This document shows, piece after piece, positions 15,592 to 24,500 of a stretch of DNA of 64,000 nt (positions within the stretch are counted from its first letter, which is position 1; each line of letters begins with the position of its first letter). The translations under genes were made by a program, and so were the position numbers. Source of the DNA: Sediminicola luteus (GTDB taxonomy: Bacteria > Bacteroidota > Bacteroidia > Flavobacteriales > Flavobacteriaceae); assembly GCF_002514735.1 (NCBI RefSeq), contig NZ_NBWU01000004.1, forward strand, positions 496,001-560,000, read 5' to 3'. The notes beneath the pieces were generated by a model. That model was not told where the DNA came from and made no database searches. It saw nothing but the letters and a program-made list of their open reading frames with translations.

Positions 15592-17697
15592 GTGAATCCG
15601 ATTAACCTGCAAAGCCCGATCGCATACCTCAAAGGTGTGGGCCCCAACCGGGCCGATGCCCTGAAATCGGAATTGGGCGTGCATACCTATCAAGACCTTC
15701 TGAACCTATTCCCAAATCGCTATCTCGATAAGACCCAGTACTATAAAATCAATCAAATACAGCGTAGTAGTGCGGAGATACAGGTAGTCGGTAAGATAAC
15801 CGATATACGTTCGGTAGGCCAAAAACGGGGCAAACGTTTAGAGGCCACTTTTATAGACGATACCGGAAGTATGCAATTGGTTTGGTTCCGCGGTCAAAAA
15901 TGGATCAAAGAAAACCTACGTATCAATGTGCCTTATGTGGTTTTTGGGAAACCGAACTACTTTAATGGTAGTTTCTCTATGCCACATCCGGAAATGGAAC
16001 TGCTCACCGAGCACCAAAAAGGGCTTAAAATACATATGCAGCCCATTTATCCGTCTACAGAAAAACTGAGCAACAAAGGGGTAACCAATAAAGTGATCAG
16101 TAGGGCGGTACAGCAATTATTCCTCGATACCAAAGCCCGGTTTACTGAAACCCTACCCCAATCCATTCGGGATCATTATAAATTGCTACCTAAGGATGAA
16201 AGCCTTTTGAACATCCATTTCCCGAAAAGTCAGGAACTGTTGTCAAAAGCCCAGTTCCGGCTCAAATTCGAGGAGTTGTTCTACATCCAACTACAACTCA
16301 TCACCAAAAAAATACTGAGAAAGCAAAAGATCAAGGGCTTTACCTTTGATCAAGTGGGCACCCATTTCAACACCTTTTTTAAGGAACACCTACCCTTTGA
16401 ACTTACCAATGCCCAAAAGAAAGTATTGCGCGAAATACGGGCCGATATGGGTAGTAATGCCCAAATGAACCGGCTGCTGCAGGGCGATGTGGGTTCGGGC
16501 AAGACGATTGTGGCGCTTATGAGTATGTTGCTGGCTTTGGACAATGGTTTCCAAGCCTGTTTAATGGCGCCTACCGAAATATTGGCCACCCAACATTATC
16601 ACGGATTATTGGAGCTGTTGCAACCCTTGGACATTCCTATCGCCCTGTTGACGGGCTCCACCAAGAAAAAACAGCGCACCCATATTCACGAACATTTGGA
16701 GTCGGGCGAATTACCTATTCTTATCGGTACGCATGCCCTGTTGGAAGATAAGGTAAAGTTCAACAACCTCGGATTGGCCATTATAGACGAGCAACACCGT
16801 TTTGGGGTGGCGCAACGGGCCAAATTATGGAAGAAGAACCATACGCCACCCCATGTTTTGGTAATGACGGCCACGCCAATACCACGTACCTTGGCCATGA
16901 GTCTGTACGGCGATCTCGATATTTCGGTCATAGACGAACTGCCCCCTGGCCGGAAACCCATTAAAACCGTACATCGTTTTGATGCGAACCGATTAAAAGT
17001 TTTTGGTTTTATAAAAGACGAGATCAAAAAAGGGAGACAGGTGTATATCGTTTATCCCTTGATCCAAGAGTCGGAAGCCTTGGATTATAAAGATTTGATG
17101 GATGGCTATGAGTCCATTGCCCGCGATTTTCCACAACCCGACTATCAGATATCCATTGTTCATGGTAAAATGAAGGCGGAGGACAAGGAGTATGAGATGG
17201 ATCGTTTTGTACGGGGCGAGACCCAGATTATGGTGGCGACCACCGTGATTGAGGTTGGGGTAAACGTACCCAATGCCTCGTTAATGATCATCGAAAGCGC
17301 GGAGCGCTTCGGACTTTCGCAGCTGCATCAGCTGCGAGGGCGGGTTGGGCGGGGCGCTGACCAGAGCTACTGCATACTTATGACCGGTTTTAAGCTCTCC
17401 AATGAGGCCAAGACCCGACTCGATACCATGGTGGCTACCAACGACGGCTTTAAGATCGCCCAGGTCGATCTCGAACTACGTGGCCCTGGGAACTTAATGG
17501 GCACCCAACAAAGTGGGGTGCTCAACCTTCGCATCGCTGATATCGTAAAAGATCGCGATATTTTGGCCACCGCCCGAAATTTCGCTTCCAAACTATTAGC
17601 AGACGACCCCAGTTTGGAAAAACCCGAAAACCAAATGGTACGCCATACCTATATGGCCCTGGCCAAACACGGCAATATCTGGACGTATATTGGGTAA
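15592..17697 (+). CDS. recG: ATP-dependent DNA helicase RecG
   Basis: 701 aa, GTG start. The wedge/OB domain (about residues 55-150, QVVGKITDI...ATFIDDTGSMQLVWF) binds branched DNA. The helicase core shows GDVGSGKT, the IIDEQHRFG box, TATPIPRTLAM, and ATTVIEVGVNVPNA with SAERFGLSQLHQLRGRVGRG. RecG reverses stalled forks and resolves R-loops and Holliday-like junctions. The length is normal for the family. Only 29 bases separate the GTG from the start assigned to the divergent M1 gene, so the two promoters must overlap. Confidence 0.97.
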   Translation: MNPINLQSPIAYLKGVGPNRADALKSELGVHTYQDLLNLFPNRYLDKTQYYKINQIQRSSAEIQVVGKITDIRSVGQKRGKRLEATFIDDTGSMQLVWFRGQKWIKENLRINVPYVVFGKPNYFNGSFSMPHPEMELLTEHQKGLKIHMQPIYPSTEKLSNKGVTNKVISRAVQQLFLDTKARFTETLPQSIRDHYKLLPKDESLLNIHFPKSQELLSKAQFRLKFEELFYIQLQLITKKILRKQKIKGFTFDQVGTHFNTFFKEHLPFELTNAQKKVLREIRADMGSNAQMNRLLQGDVGSGKTIVALMSMLLALDNGFQACLMAPTEILATQHYHGLLELLQPLDIPIALLTGSTKKKQRTHIHEHLESGELPILIGTHALLEDKVKFNNLGLAIIDEQHRFGVAQRAKLWKKNHTPPHVLVMTATPIPRTLAMSLYGDLDISVIDELPPGRKPIKTVHRFDANRLKVFGFIKDEIKKGRQVYIVYPLIQESEALDYKDLMDGYESIARDFPQPDYQISIVHGKMKAEDKEYEMDRFVRGETQIMVATTVIEVGVNVPNASLMIIESAERFGLSQLHQLRGRVGRGADQSYCILMTGFKLSNEAKTRLDTMVATNDGFKIAQVDLELRGPGNLMGTQQSGVLNLRIADIVKDRDILATARNFASKLLADDPSLEKPENQMVRHTYMALAKHGNIWTYIG

Positions 17698-17816
17698 GCC
17701 GATTTCTACTTTGTAAAACACTCTTGTTTACAACCTTTAAAAACCTACAAGTCAGATATTTGCACAATATTCAGATTTGCTTTATATTCCATCGATTATT
17801 TCCTAACCACAGCACT

Positions 17817-18011
17817 ATGAAAAAAATCCCACTAGTTATCGCGGCCATTGTTTGTATGGGTTACATTATCCATAGCTTATTCGATATTGATCGTACTGTT
17901 GAATTTTTAGCATTTGAAATGAATATTTGGCTGTATCGATTGTTTTGGTTTTTTCTATTGATCCTCACTTTACCTGGATTGTTAAAAAATGTAAGACGAA
18001 ATCCGTATTAA
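17817..18011 (+). CDS. Small two-segment membrane protein, unknown
   Basis: 64 aa from the ATG at 17817 (an upstream in-frame ATG at 17724 gives an unlikely polar extension). Two hydrophobic helices, residues 4-20 and about 40-58, end in a basic tail (KNVRRNPY). The region before it carries the inverted repeat TTGTAAA / TTTACAA (17711-17733). No family is recognised. A hairpin (18047-18069) follows the stop. Confidence 0.55.
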   Translation: MKKIPLVIAAIVCMGYIIHSLFDIDRTVEFLAFEMNIWLYRLFWFFLLILTLPGLLKNVRRNPY

Positions 18012-18046
18012 GTATCGCAAACCTTGGCCTATTTGGCAATGGATGT

Positions 18047-18069
18047 TGCCCCATTTTAAAAATGGGGCA
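18047..18069. terminator. Hairpin downstream of the small membrane gene
   Basis: TGCCCCATTTT and AAAATGGGGCA are perfectly inverted around a single base. No T run follows on either strand, so it is a strong RNA hairpin rather than a classical intrinsic terminator. It sits between the plus-strand gene ending at 18011 and the minus-strand gene ending at 18183. Confidence 0.5.
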
Positions 18070-18182
18070 GAGCTTACTTGCATGACCTAAAAAGGGCCAA
18101 TATTCCCTAGTTAAATTACCCAACCTTACTGCACCAAGCCAGCCAAACTTCTTTCTGGCTTACCTATTTGGTTCTCCATCTT

Positions 18183-18410
18183 TTATATTGCCAGAGGATT
18201 ACGACCGCGTAAACGCAGTTCTATTTTCTTCTTTTTGGCCGTAAGGCGCTTCATAACATCCATTAAATGGCTGTCTTTCGTTTTCTTGTAGATTTCGTTA
18301 ATGGCCAAAATCAGGCGTTTGGCCTCTCGTGAAGCCACTACCCTATCGCTAGTGGACATATGGCTCATTTTAGCTTTTTCAAAAACGGCTGCTTCTTCAA
18401 GTATATCCAT
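18183..18410 (-). CDS. Small basic protein of unknown function, preceded by a 36-bp dyad
   Basis: 75 aa, rich in Lys/Arg and helical in character (VASREAKRLILAINEIYKK, MKRLTAKKKKIELRLRGRN). No signal peptide or membrane segment. No family recognised. Ten bases before its ATG begins a striking inverted repeat (18421-18456), which suggests that expression is tightly controlled. It may bind nucleic acid or a protein partner, but nothing in the sequence proves this. Confidence 0.6.
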   Translation of the reverse strand: MDILEEAAVFEKAKMSHMSTSDRVVASREAKRLILAINEIYKKTKDSHLMDVMKRLTAKKKKIELRLRGRNPLAI

Positions 18411-18420
18411 GACTTTTAAT

Positions 18421-18456
18421 TTTTGTCTAACTATATTTAAATTTAATTAGACAAAA
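18421..18456 (-). promoter_or_regulatory. 36-bp dyad operator TTTTGTCTAA-N16-TTAGACAAAA
   Basis: Two perfect 10-bp arms (18421-18430 and 18447-18456) around an AT-only spacer of 16 bases, placed 10 bases upstream of the 75-aa gene. Read toward that gene, the left arm contains TTTTG, which matches a -33 element, and the right arm begins near the expected -7 position. An operator spanning both promoter boxes is the layout used by MerR-type regulators. Confidence 0.65.
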
Positions 18457-18530
18457 CTGATATTCCAAATTGTAGTGGCTAATTGTGAAAATTTTAAGAG
18501 CTACAATAGCCTCTTTTCCAAGCCCGTATA

Positions 18531-19106
18531 CTATTTGTAACTCTTGCTGATAAAAGGTGTCTCCTCAAAACCGGTTACCTTATTGATTACCAACGTGGCT
18601 ACGAAAAAATAGTTGCAAAGTAGGTTGGCGAATTTGGGAAGTATTTCAGGTACTTCTAAACCTTCGTCATTATGTAGTCGCACCATTAACCGAATCGCTT
18701 TTTTGGCCAATGACGAACATTGGTTCAATTGACCTACCGGTGCCGGTCCGCCGGGCAGTACAAAACCCGAAATCCGGTCTTTAACGACTATTTTCATCTC
18801 ACGATAATACCCCAATAACTTCCCATGATCTGCTTCGGTCAGGGCCAATTTTCCCCGTAATGAGCCATTAAGATGATAACAACAGGGCTGAATCCAGTTC
18901 AAATGCTCCTCTAGGCCTTCCAATAATTCCGTATTCGGATATTGGCCTTGAAGTTTTCTTAAATCACTCAATACCCACCCTAATAACCGGGTCAGTTGGT
19001 CGGTCTGTATTTCGTAATCACATAATAACGAGTCTTCATAAATAAACGGATAGCATAACTCATCGATATGGGCCTTGGGGCGAAGCCGATTTTTCTTGGG
19101 TTCCAT
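18531..19106 (-). CDS. Cobalamin adenosyltransferase (PduO-type) relative, divergent
   Basis: 191 aa helical protein. The C-terminal half has the PduO signature: FVLPGGPAPVGQLNQCSSLAKKAIR corresponds to the family's FVLPGG(S)..A..LH.AR...RRAER, summarised here by the FVLPGG loop at about residue 114. PduO enzymes transfer adenosyl from ATP to cob(I)alamin. This protein lacks the N-terminal TRTGDxGxT ATP loop: it begins KKNRLRPKAHIDELCYPF. It is therefore either a non-catalytic paralogue, or an enzyme with a changed nucleotide site. It is divergent from the small gene at 19189. Confidence 0.6.
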   Translation of the reverse strand: MEPKKNRLRPKAHIDELCYPFIYEDSLLCDYEIQTDQLTRLLGWVLSDLRKLQGQYPNTELLEGLEEHLNWIQPCCYHLNGSLRGKLALTEADHGKLLGYYREMKIVVKDRISGFVLPGGPAPVGQLNQCSSLAKKAIRLMVRLHNDEGLEVPEILPKFANLLCNYFFVATLVINKVTGFEETPFISKSYK

Positions 19107-19139
19107 AACTAGGGCTTAGACATCAAAAGTACAAAGCCC

Positions 19140-19170
19140 TTGACCAAAATGGCATTTTTTCGTATCTTTA
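19140..19170 (+). promoter_or_regulatory. Candidate promoter for the 67-aa membrane protein
   Basis: TTG at 19140-19142 and TATCTTTA at 19163-19170 with a 20-base spacer match the Bacteroidota -33/-7 architecture, with one mismatch in the -7 box. The ATG follows at 19189. Confidence 0.55.
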
Positions 19171-19188
19171 AAACAGACCCTTTTTATT

Positions 19189-19392
19189 ATGGATTCCAAT
19201 TTCTTTTTTAAGGCCGGTATTATCCTTTTGGTAGCCATCCATCTCCTGAGCTTGGCCCATGTGTATAGACGTAAAGAATCGCTACGGTATAAATTGAAAT
19301 GGACCATAATCATCTTAATGTTATTCCCCATAGGATCTTTCTTGTATTTTTTATTACCCAACCCGGAAGGCATGCGGGTGGATGCGGTGTAA
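19189..19392 (+). CDS. Small membrane protein, PLDc_N-like
   Basis: 67 aa with two membrane helices (about 7-22 and 38-56). The second, WTIIILMLFPIGSFLYFLL, resembles the phospholipase-D nuclease N-terminal (PLDc_N) membrane motif, in which a Trp start and a Pro-Gly turn are typical. In small stand-alone proteins the function of this motif is unknown. The gene has its own promoter candidate. Confidence 0.6.
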   Translation: MDSNFFFKAGIILLVAIHLLSLAHVYRRKESLRYKLKWTIIILMLFPIGSFLYFLLPNPEGMRVDAV

Positions 19393-19449
19393 ACCCACTT
19401 CAAATCGGCTTTGGACTTTAGGTTACTTCACAAAAAGCCCTCACCCCGA

Positions 19450-19470
19450 CCCTCTCCCAGCGGGAGAGGG
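19450..19470. repeat. REP-like hairpin CCCTCTCCC / GGGAGAGGG
   Basis: Perfect 9-bp inverted repeat with loop AGC, preceded by CCCTCACCCCGA. This sequence type recurs as dispersed extragenic palindromes in very different bacterial genomes. Here it lies between convergent genes (19392 and 19515) and may end transcription on both sides. Confidence 0.65.
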
Positions 19471-19514
19471 AGTAATTGAGATTGATTCGTCACAATGGAC
19501 TTTCGACTTTCGCC

Positions 19515-21107
19515 TTAAAGTATATAATCCGTACTGATAAAGTTCGAGGCTTTGGTCTCCAACAGGCTTTCCAGTATGCTATTGTTCAGTTCATTATCCT
19601 TGGAGGCTACGAAAGTCCGGATAGAGAATGACCGTAAGGCATCGTGCACACTTAAGGTGGACTGGGCCGAGTCTTTTCGCCCGGTAAAGGGGTATACATC
19701 GGGGCCGCGCTGGCAACTGCTGTTCAAGTTTACGCGACACACCAAGTTGGCCAAAGTATCAATCAAAGGCGCCAGGGTATACACATCTTTACCAAACAGA
19801 CTCACTTGTTGGCCGTAGTTACTGGCCGCCATATCGTCTAGCGGTTCATCGATTTCCGTAAAGGGTACGATTGGTATAACGGGCCCGAATTGCTCCTCTT
19901 CATACACCCGCATGGCTTTGGTGGCCGGAAAAAGTACCGCAGGCCAAATAAAATTCTCCGTCCGCTCCCCTCCTTTGGCATTCAGGTTTTTGGCGCCTTT
20001 GGCATGGGCATCGTCAATCAGTTCTTGAATATAATCGGGTTTCCCTGGTTCGGGTAATGGGGTGAGTTTTACCCCGGCATCCCACGGATTACCGAACTTT
20101 AACGCATCGACCTTGGCGGCAAACTTTTGATTGAATTCTTCTACGATATCGGTATGCACATAAAGTACTTTTAATGCCGTACATCGCTGGCCGTTGAACG
20201 AAAGGGTACCCGCCAAACATTCGTCAATCGTCAAATCGAGATCGGCATCGGGCAACACAATAGCCGGATTCTTCGCCTCCAAGCCCAATACCAAGCGTAA
20301 GCGGTTACTTTTCGGATGCTGGGCCTGCAAGGCATTGGCCGATTTACTATTACCGATTAAAGCCAGGGCATCTATTCTTCCGCTGGCCATAATGGGAGCC
20401 GCCACGGCCCTTCCCCTACCGAACAAAATATTGATTACTCCCTTCGGAAAACTCTTTTGAAAGGCTTCCAGTAAGGGTGTCATTAACAACACCCCATGCT
20501 TGGCCGGTTTAAAAATGGCCGTATTCCCCATAATAATGGCAGGGATCAATAAGGCGAAAGTTTCGTTCAGCGGATAATTATAAGGCCCCAAGCAAAGTAC
20601 CACGCCCAAAGGGCCCCTACGGATATGGGCATACACCCCATCGTGTTTTTCAAATTTGGCCGCATCGCGATCCAATTGTTTGTAATCTTCAATGGTATCG
20701 TAGATATAGTCTACCGTACGATCGAACTCCTTTTCCGAATCCAGTAACGATTTACCGATTTCCCACATCAGCAATTTTACGACTTCATCCCTCTTTTCGA
20801 TCATTAATGCCACAAAACGTTCCATACAGGCAATACGGTCTTGTACCTTCATGGTTGGCCAAGCCCCTTTTCCTTTGTTATAGGCCTTACAGGCGGCATC
20901 CAAGGCATCCAAGGCTTCGGCCTCCCCCATGGTTGGGATACTTCCCAAAAGGGTGGGCGCATAGGTTTCGGTACTTGAAATAGTACTATACACCTCACTA
21001 CAAGGTCCGTCCCATTCCAGCAGTTCGCCATGTACCAAATAGGAACGTGCATGAATAGGTTCGGTAATTCTATATACTTCCGGAATAGCGTTAACAAGAG
21101 CTTTCAT
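19515..21107 (-). CDS. gapN: Non-phosphorylating NADP glyceraldehyde-3-phosphate dehydrogenase
   Basis: 530 aa from the ATG at 21107; the upstream in-frame start at 21131 adds eight atypical residues. ALDH-superfamily core: [16 protein letters not shown], the catalytic Glu in [17 protein letters not shown] (GLEAKNP loop), and the catalytic Cys in [10 protein letters not shown]. The GLEAKNP and NGQRCTA variants match plant-type GapN, which oxidises glyceraldehyde-3-phosphate directly to 3-phosphoglycerate with NADP, bypassing ATP formation to yield NADPH. It is monocistronic. Other ALDH activities cannot be excluded by eye. Confidence 0.85.
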   Translation of the reverse strand: MKALVNAIPEVYRITEPIHARSYLVHGELLEWDGPCSEVYSTISSTETYAPTLLGSIPTMGEAEALDALDAACKAYNKGKGAWPTMKVQDRIACMERFVALMIEKRDEVVKLLMWEIGKSLLDSEKEFDRTVDYIYDTIEDYKQLDRDAAKFEKHDGVYAHIRRGPLGVVLCLGPYNYPLNETFALLIPAIIMGNTAIFKPAKHGVLLMTPLLEAFQKSFPKGVINILFGRGRAVAAPIMASGRIDALALIGNSKSANALQAQHPKSNRLRLVLGLEAKNPAIVLPDADLDLTIDECLAGTLSFNGQRCTALKVLYVHTDIVEEFNQKFAAKVDALKFGNPWDAGVKLTPLPEPGKPDYIQELIDDAHAKGAKNLNAKGGERTENFIWPAVLFPATKAMRVYEEEQFGPVIPIVPFTEIDEPLDDMAASNYGQQVSLFGKDVYTLAPLIDTLANLVCRVNLNSSCQRGPDVYPFTGRKDSAQSTLSVHDALRSFSIRTFVASKDNELNNSILESLLETKASNFISTDYIL

Positions 21108-21379
21108 AGAGCAATTTTTTGGGGTTCGCATTTACTTTTAGACCGTCTAAAATAATGAATCAAAGATCAAAAACACCCAACAAAATCGGTTCAATATGAA
21201 GCTGTTAGCACTATAACGTTTGCGGTTTTCGTATTGTAATAAAAAGCCGTGCTTTTGTGAATTCGTATCAGCATAGAATCTTCTCCCATCGCTAGAAAAC
21301 CATAAATGAATACAACCTCTTTGCCGTTTTTTTGGTACATTCACCCCATGTTACCACCCGGTAAGAACCAAACTGGATT

Positions 21380-22849
21380 ATGAAGAAAATACTCTGGGGG
21401 CTTTTGGCCCTAATTTTGATCGTAGTGGCTATTCTGGCCTTTAAAACCCTAAGCTTTACTTCGAAACAATTGGCCGTTGAAAAAGTAGCCCAAGTGCAAC
21501 CCAATGCCGGTTATGAGTCACGTTTGGCCGAGGCGGTGCGGCATAAGACCATTTCCATGGGATCGGGTATTACCGATTCGGTGGCCTATAGGGGCTTTGT
21601 ACGATTTATGGCCGAGAGTTTTCCGTTGGCCGATAGCCTACTGGAAAAAACCGCTATTGGGGAATTTTCATTAGTATATAAATGGCCCGGAAAAAACAAA
21701 GATTTGAAACCCGTTCTATTAATGGCGCATAGCGATGTGGTTCCCGTGGAGGAGGCTACCCTACCCGCTTGGGAAATGGACCCTTTTGGCGGGGAAATAA
21801 AAGACGGCTATATCTGGGGCCGTGGCACCATGGACGATAAAGGGAACGGTTTGGCCATTATGGAAGCCCTGACCCTACACTTACAAAACGGATTTAGTCC
21901 GGAGCGTACCCTTTACTTTAGTTTTGGGCACGATGAAGAGGTAGGCGGGGCCTATGGGGCCCGAAAAGTAGCCGAATACTTTAAAAACCAAGATATTGAA
22001 TTCGAATACGTACTCGATGAAGGTGGTGTACTATTGGATCCCGGATTTTTCCCAGGCTTGGATAAACCTGTGGCCCTTATCGGAATTGCCGAAAAAGGTT
22101 ATGCCAGTATCAAATTCACTGCTAAATTAGACGAAGCCGGTCACTCCAGTATGCCCCCCAATGAAACGGCGATCGGACTACTTTCCGAAACCCTAGAGAC
22201 CTTAAAGGAAAACCCCTTTCCGGCCGAACTTACAGCGGCAAGTGCGGCTATGTTCGATTTTTTGGGTCCGGAAATGAGTTTTCCGAACAAGACCATTTTT
22301 GCGAACCGCTGGTTATTGAATTCGGTGATCATAGGTATTCTCGAGGCAGCGCCGACATCTAATGCCATGGTGCGTACCACCATTGCCCCAACCATTATCT
22401 CTGGTGGGGTAAAAGACAATGTACTGCCTACACAGGCCTCGCTAACCGCCAATTTTAGGATCCTACCAGGCTCCACGGAACAAGATGTATTGGAGCGATT
22501 ACGCAAGATTATCCCCGACGAGCGCATTCATATAGATCTGGCTTCACGCGGATTCGAGGGGAATCCCAGTCCTATCTCCCCTATTGACTCCCCCGGTTTT
22601 GAAAACATACAGAAAACCATTGGACAAGTATATCCAGACCGTATCGTGGCCCCTATGATGTTGATTGCCGGTACCGATACCAAACATTTTGCCGAGTTAT
22701 CGAAAAATGTGTATCGTATTAACCCCATTGCCATGAAAAAGGCCGATATACCCCGTATACACGGTATTAATGAACGTGTTGGGGTAGAGGAATACAAAAC
22801 CGCCATCGCCTTTTTCCATCAATTGATCGGGAATAGTAATGGGTTGTAA
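21380..22849 (+). CDS. M20 metallopeptidase, PM20D1-like, membrane-anchored
   Basis: 489 aa. One hydrophobic helix at residues 4-22 is a signal anchor. M20A ligands are visible: LMAHSDVVPV (His, Asp), GRGTMDDKG, GHDEEVGG (Glu-Glu), and MLIAGTDTKHF with its His. The long insertion and the SRGFEGNPSPISP region resemble mammalian PM20D1 and carboxypeptidase S, which cleave or form N-acyl amino acids. Activity on such acyl or dipeptide substrates is inferred. It stands alone and is the second M20 enzyme of the window, from a different subfamily than the one at 7616. Confidence 0.9.
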   Translation: MKKILWGLLALILIVVAILAFKTLSFTSKQLAVEKVAQVQPNAGYESRLAEAVRHKTISMGSGITDSVAYRGFVRFMAESFPLADSLLEKTAIGEFSLVYKWPGKNKDLKPVLLMAHSDVVPVEEATLPAWEMDPFGGEIKDGYIWGRGTMDDKGNGLAIMEALTLHLQNGFSPERTLYFSFGHDEEVGGAYGARKVAEYFKNQDIEFEYVLDEGGVLLDPGFFPGLDKPVALIGIAEKGYASIKFTAKLDEAGHSSMPPNETAIGLLSETLETLKENPFPAELTAASAAMFDFLGPEMSFPNKTIFANRWLLNSVIIGILEAAPTSNAMVRTTIAPTIISGGVKDNVLPTQASLTANFRILPGSTEQDVLERLRKIIPDERIHIDLASRGFEGNPSPISPIDSPGFENIQKTIGQVYPDRIVAPMMLIAGTDTKHFAELSKNVYRINPIAMKKADIPRIHGINERVGVEEYKTAIAFFHQLIGNSNGL

Positions 22850-22932
22850 TCGGTTCGATTATGATGTTTGAATTTTTCTGCGAATCTCTATAATTCGGAC
22901 CATATATTATTTTGAAAATGCCAGTATAAAAA

Positions 22933-23181
22933 ATGACCCTTAGCGAACTTCATAAAGAATTAAATAGAAGAGGTATAACTAAGGACCAATACTATTTACA
23001 TGGACTTTATGGTGCAACGGACGACGATAACAAAATCGCCCTAGCCATAAAAAAAGGAAAATACTCTCTTGAGTATGAAGTCTATTATTAGGAAAGAGGA
23101 GAAAAGCATAGTGTACGAGCATTCAATTCGGAAATGGAGGCTTGCACCTATGTTCTAAAACATTTTACACCAAAAAAATAA
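22933..23181 (+). pseudogene. Small immunity-like gene broken by one amber codon
   Basis: An ATG at 22933 opens a frame of 52 codons (MTLSELHKELNRRGI..., ending EYEVYY) that meets TAG at 23089-23091 and then continues in the same frame for 29 more codons (ERGEKHSVRAFNSEMEAC...) to TAA at 23179. Read through, it is an 82-residue protein. The segment YY-x-ERGEKHS..FNSE.EAC recalls small orphan immunity-type proteins (of the Imm59 kind); this similarity is from memory and is uncertain. The intact frame on both sides of a single stop points to one nonsense mutation, or to readthrough. The rest of the gap 22850-23226 shows nothing further. Confidence 0.6.
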
Positions 23182-23226
23182 CCTAGCTTGACTTTCTTTA
23201 GCCAAAAGAACTATCAATAATCCTTA

Positions 23227-24492
23227 TCAAATCAAATACTGAAACAAATCGGGTTCGTCGTTTAAATAGGCACCGAAGAAGTTTTGGGCCTTCATACGTT
23301 GGATAAGGGGTTCTAAATCCTCGGGGCGTTTTAGCTCGATACCCACTACGGCTGGGGCATTCTCCTTAGAGTTCTTTTTAGAGTATTCAAAATGGGCGAT
23401 ATCGTCGTCCGGACCTAGGATATCGGTCAAAAATTCGCGTAAAGCCCCAGGTCGTTGCGGAAAACGAATCAAGAAATAATGCTTCAATTTTCCGTACAAT
23501 AAGGCCCGCTCTTTGATCTCAGCCATACGGGCAATATCATTATTGCTCCCGCTAACGATACACACCACATGTTTACCCTTGATCTGTTCTTTATAATAAT
23601 CCAAGGCCGCTATAGTAAGGGCCCCGGCGGGTTCCACTACAATGGCATCCCGGTTGTACAGATCCAAAATGGTCTGGCATACCTTACCCTCGGGCACGGT
23701 CAGCATTTCATGCAAATTCTGTTGGCAAATGGCATGGGTCAGTTCCCCTACCTTTTGCACGGCCGCCCCATCGATAAATTTATCGATAGATCCCAATTGT
23801 ACCACTTCTCCCCTACGCAACGACATTTTCATAGAGGGCGCCCCGGCAGGTTCTACCCCAATGATCTTGGTTTCGGGCGAAAGGCTTTTAAATACCGAAG
23901 ATAATCCGGCTGCCAATCCGCCACCACCTACAGGTACGAATACGAAATCTATGGGTGTCTCGGCCTGTTCCAACAACTCAAGGCCTATAGTCCCTTGCCC
24001 TTCGATAGTTTTAGGGTCGTTAAAGGGGTGCACAAAGGTCTTCCCTTCTTTTTCACAGGCCTCATGGGCCGCTTTTGCAGCATCGTCATAGGTATCGCCA
24101 ATAAGGATGACCTCTACGAATTCGCCCCCGAATAATTGGGTCTGCTCTACCTTTTGCCTAGGTGTTGGGGTAGGCATATAAATCTGCCCTTGGATCTGTA
24201 AATGATTACAGGCAAAGGCAACCCCTTGGGCGTGGTTTCCGGCACTGGCGCAAACCACACCCTTAGAAAGTTGCTCCTCGTTTAAAGAGGATATTTTATT
24301 GAAGGCCCCTCGAATTTTATAACTACGTACCCGTTGCAAGTCTTCACGCTTTAACCAGACCTGGGCCTCGGTTTCCCGCGATAGTCGCCTACTGAGCCCC
24401 AAAGGGGTGGGGTCGGCCACTTCTGCAATGGTCTGGGCTGCTGCTTTTACGGCATCCAAACTGGGTATGTATATTTTCTGGGTATCCTTCAT
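23227..24492 (-). CDS. ilvA: Threonine ammonia-lyase (threonine deaminase)
   Basis: 421 aa. PLP lysine in VRSYKIRGAF, the substrate loop ASAGNHAQGVAF, the phosphate-binding GGGGLAAG and the C-terminal serine in VSGSNND are all present. Residues 330-421 form one ACT-like regulatory domain (HYFLIRFPQRPGALREFL). It converts threonine to 2-oxobutanoate, the first committed step to isoleucine, and ACT domains in this family confer feedback inhibition by isoleucine. It is the last gene of the ilvDBNCA operon, 8 bases after ilvC. Confidence 0.96.
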   Translation of the reverse strand: MKDTQKIYIPSLDAVKAAAQTIAEVADPTPLGLSRRLSRETEAQVWLKREDLQRVRSYKIRGAFNKISSLNEEQLSKGVVCASAGNHAQGVAFACNHLQIQGQIYMPTPTPRQKVEQTQLFGGEFVEVILIGDTYDDAAKAAHEACEKEGKTFVHPFNDPKTIEGQGTIGLELLEQAETPIDFVFVPVGGGGLAAGLSSVFKSLSPETKIIGVEPAGAPSMKMSLRRGEVVQLGSIDKFIDGAAVQKVGELTHAICQQNLHEMLTVPEGKVCQTILDLYNRDAIVVEPAGALTIAALDYYKEQIKGKHVVCIVSGSNNDIARMAEIKERALLYGKLKHYFLIRFPQRPGALREFLTDILGPDDDIAHFEYSKKNSKENAPAVVGIELKRPEDLEPLIQRMKAQNFFGAYLNDEPDLFQYLI

Positions 24493-24500
24493 GGGTAATC

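Noticed and set aside
17711-17733. Inverted repeat TTGTAAA / TTTACAA after recG
   Set aside because: Short arms, no T run, AT-rich; plausible by chance, so only mentioned with the neighbouring small gene.
19393-19514. Possible small RNA gene in the gap with the REP-like hairpin
   Set aside because: No promoter box is seen; a repeat is sufficient explanation.
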